From positions 1-41,929 of the forward strand of contig JABSRX010000080.1 in the NCBI GenBank assembly GCA_013214695.1: 41,929 bases of DNA, given 5' to 3'. The position numbers and the translations under genes were made by a program. The stretch is from Rhizobiaceae bacterium. Its GTDB lineage: Bacteria > Pseudomonadota > Alphaproteobacteria > Rhizobiales > Rhizobiaceae. Below, piece after piece: positions 41,880-41,929 of the stretch; the stretch's first letter is position 1, and each line of letters begins with the position of its first letter. The notes under the pieces are model-generated. The model had not been told where the DNA came from. It did not search any database and saw only the letters and a program-made list of their open reading frames with translations.

Positions 41880-41929
41880 ATGACCAGCAAGATCATCCCT
41901 GTTGAACCGTTCGACTATGTCCTGTTTGG
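41880..41929 (+). CDS. zwf: Probable glucose-6-phosphate 1-dehydrogenase, N-terminal fragment
   Basis: Only 16 full codons are visible from the ATG at 41880, cut by the window end. The start MTSKIIPVEPFDYVLF is close to the remembered N-terminus of rhizobial Zwf, where the next residues are the NADP-binding GGTGDLA motif. Zwf oxidises glucose 6-phosphate and feeds the Entner-Doudoroff and pentose phosphate routes. CGGAG at about 41860-41864 is a possible ribosome site, somewhat distant. With so little sequence the assignment is tentative. Confidence 0.55.
   Translation, partial: MTSKIIPVEPFDYVLF

Overview
The window is an ordinary-looking chromosomal stretch of an alphaproteobacterium, most likely of the order Hyphomicrobiales (Rhizobiales). 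This rests on the tRNA-His type (A73 with a G1:U72 pair and no encoded G-1), the plant-type glutamate-cysteine ligase beside rsmE, the DUF1127 gene paired with a LysR regulator, a PleC/DivJ/PdhS-like histidine kinase, an Irr-type ICE box, and a last partial gene that resembles the start of rhizobial zwf. Coding density is high. I see no insertion sequence, prophage, integrase, CRISPR array or sharp composition change.

Layout. 1-4.7 kb: end of a PPP-type phosphatase gene, a conserved unknown protein with a Cys-x2-Cys motif, rsmE, gshA, a GFA/CENP-V-like zinc protein and a DUF937 protein with an unusual repetitive tail. 4.8-8 kb: a DUF1127 gene divergent from a LysR regulator with a clear T-N11-A dyad between them, xseA, and tRNA-His on the opposite strand. 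8.1-12 kb: a very large, apparently soluble, multi-PAS histidine kinase whose PAS modules are separated by acidic low-complexity linkers. 12-18.3 kb: an orphan Fe(III)-type ABC permease preceded by a near-perfect Irr box, acetoacetyl-CoA synthetase, and an AsmA-family protein. 18.4-19.6 kb: a class III nucleotide cyclase with an altered base-recognition residue.

19.7-26.2 kb (minus strand): a putrescine uptake cluster, potF-potG-potH-potI, downstream of a glutamine-synthetase-like gene, which itself follows an MltB-like lytic transglycosylase. 26.4-30.1 kb: a RamB/ScfR-like regulator divergent from a small unknown gene and aceA (isocitrate lyase). 30.2-33.1 kb: a Nu-class-like GST and a HerA-like ATPase. 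33.2-35.9 kb: puuA-puuB-like genes for the gamma-glutamyl route of putrescine breakdown. 35.9-41.9 kb: a KAS III-like enzyme, an argE-chaN-metC-like overlapping operon, an SDR, a GNAT acetyltransferase and the first codons of a probable zwf.

Themes. Two blocks form one putrescine system: uptake by PotFGHI, then gamma-glutamylation and oxidation by PuuA/PuuB. They are split by about 8 kb of carbon-metabolism and housekeeping genes, and there are two PuuA-like enzymes. Acetoacetyl-CoA synthetase, isocitrate lyase with its regulator, and the KAS III-like enzyme point to use of acetate, short-chain acids or stored polymer. GshA, the GFA-like protein and the GST are glutathione-related. I did not find a clear-cut new defence or mobile system. 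The best leads are the Irr-controlled orphan permease, the multi-PAS kinase with acidic linkers, the repetitive DUF937 tail, the small gene ahead of aceA, and several strong unexplained inverted repeats in intergenic DNA.
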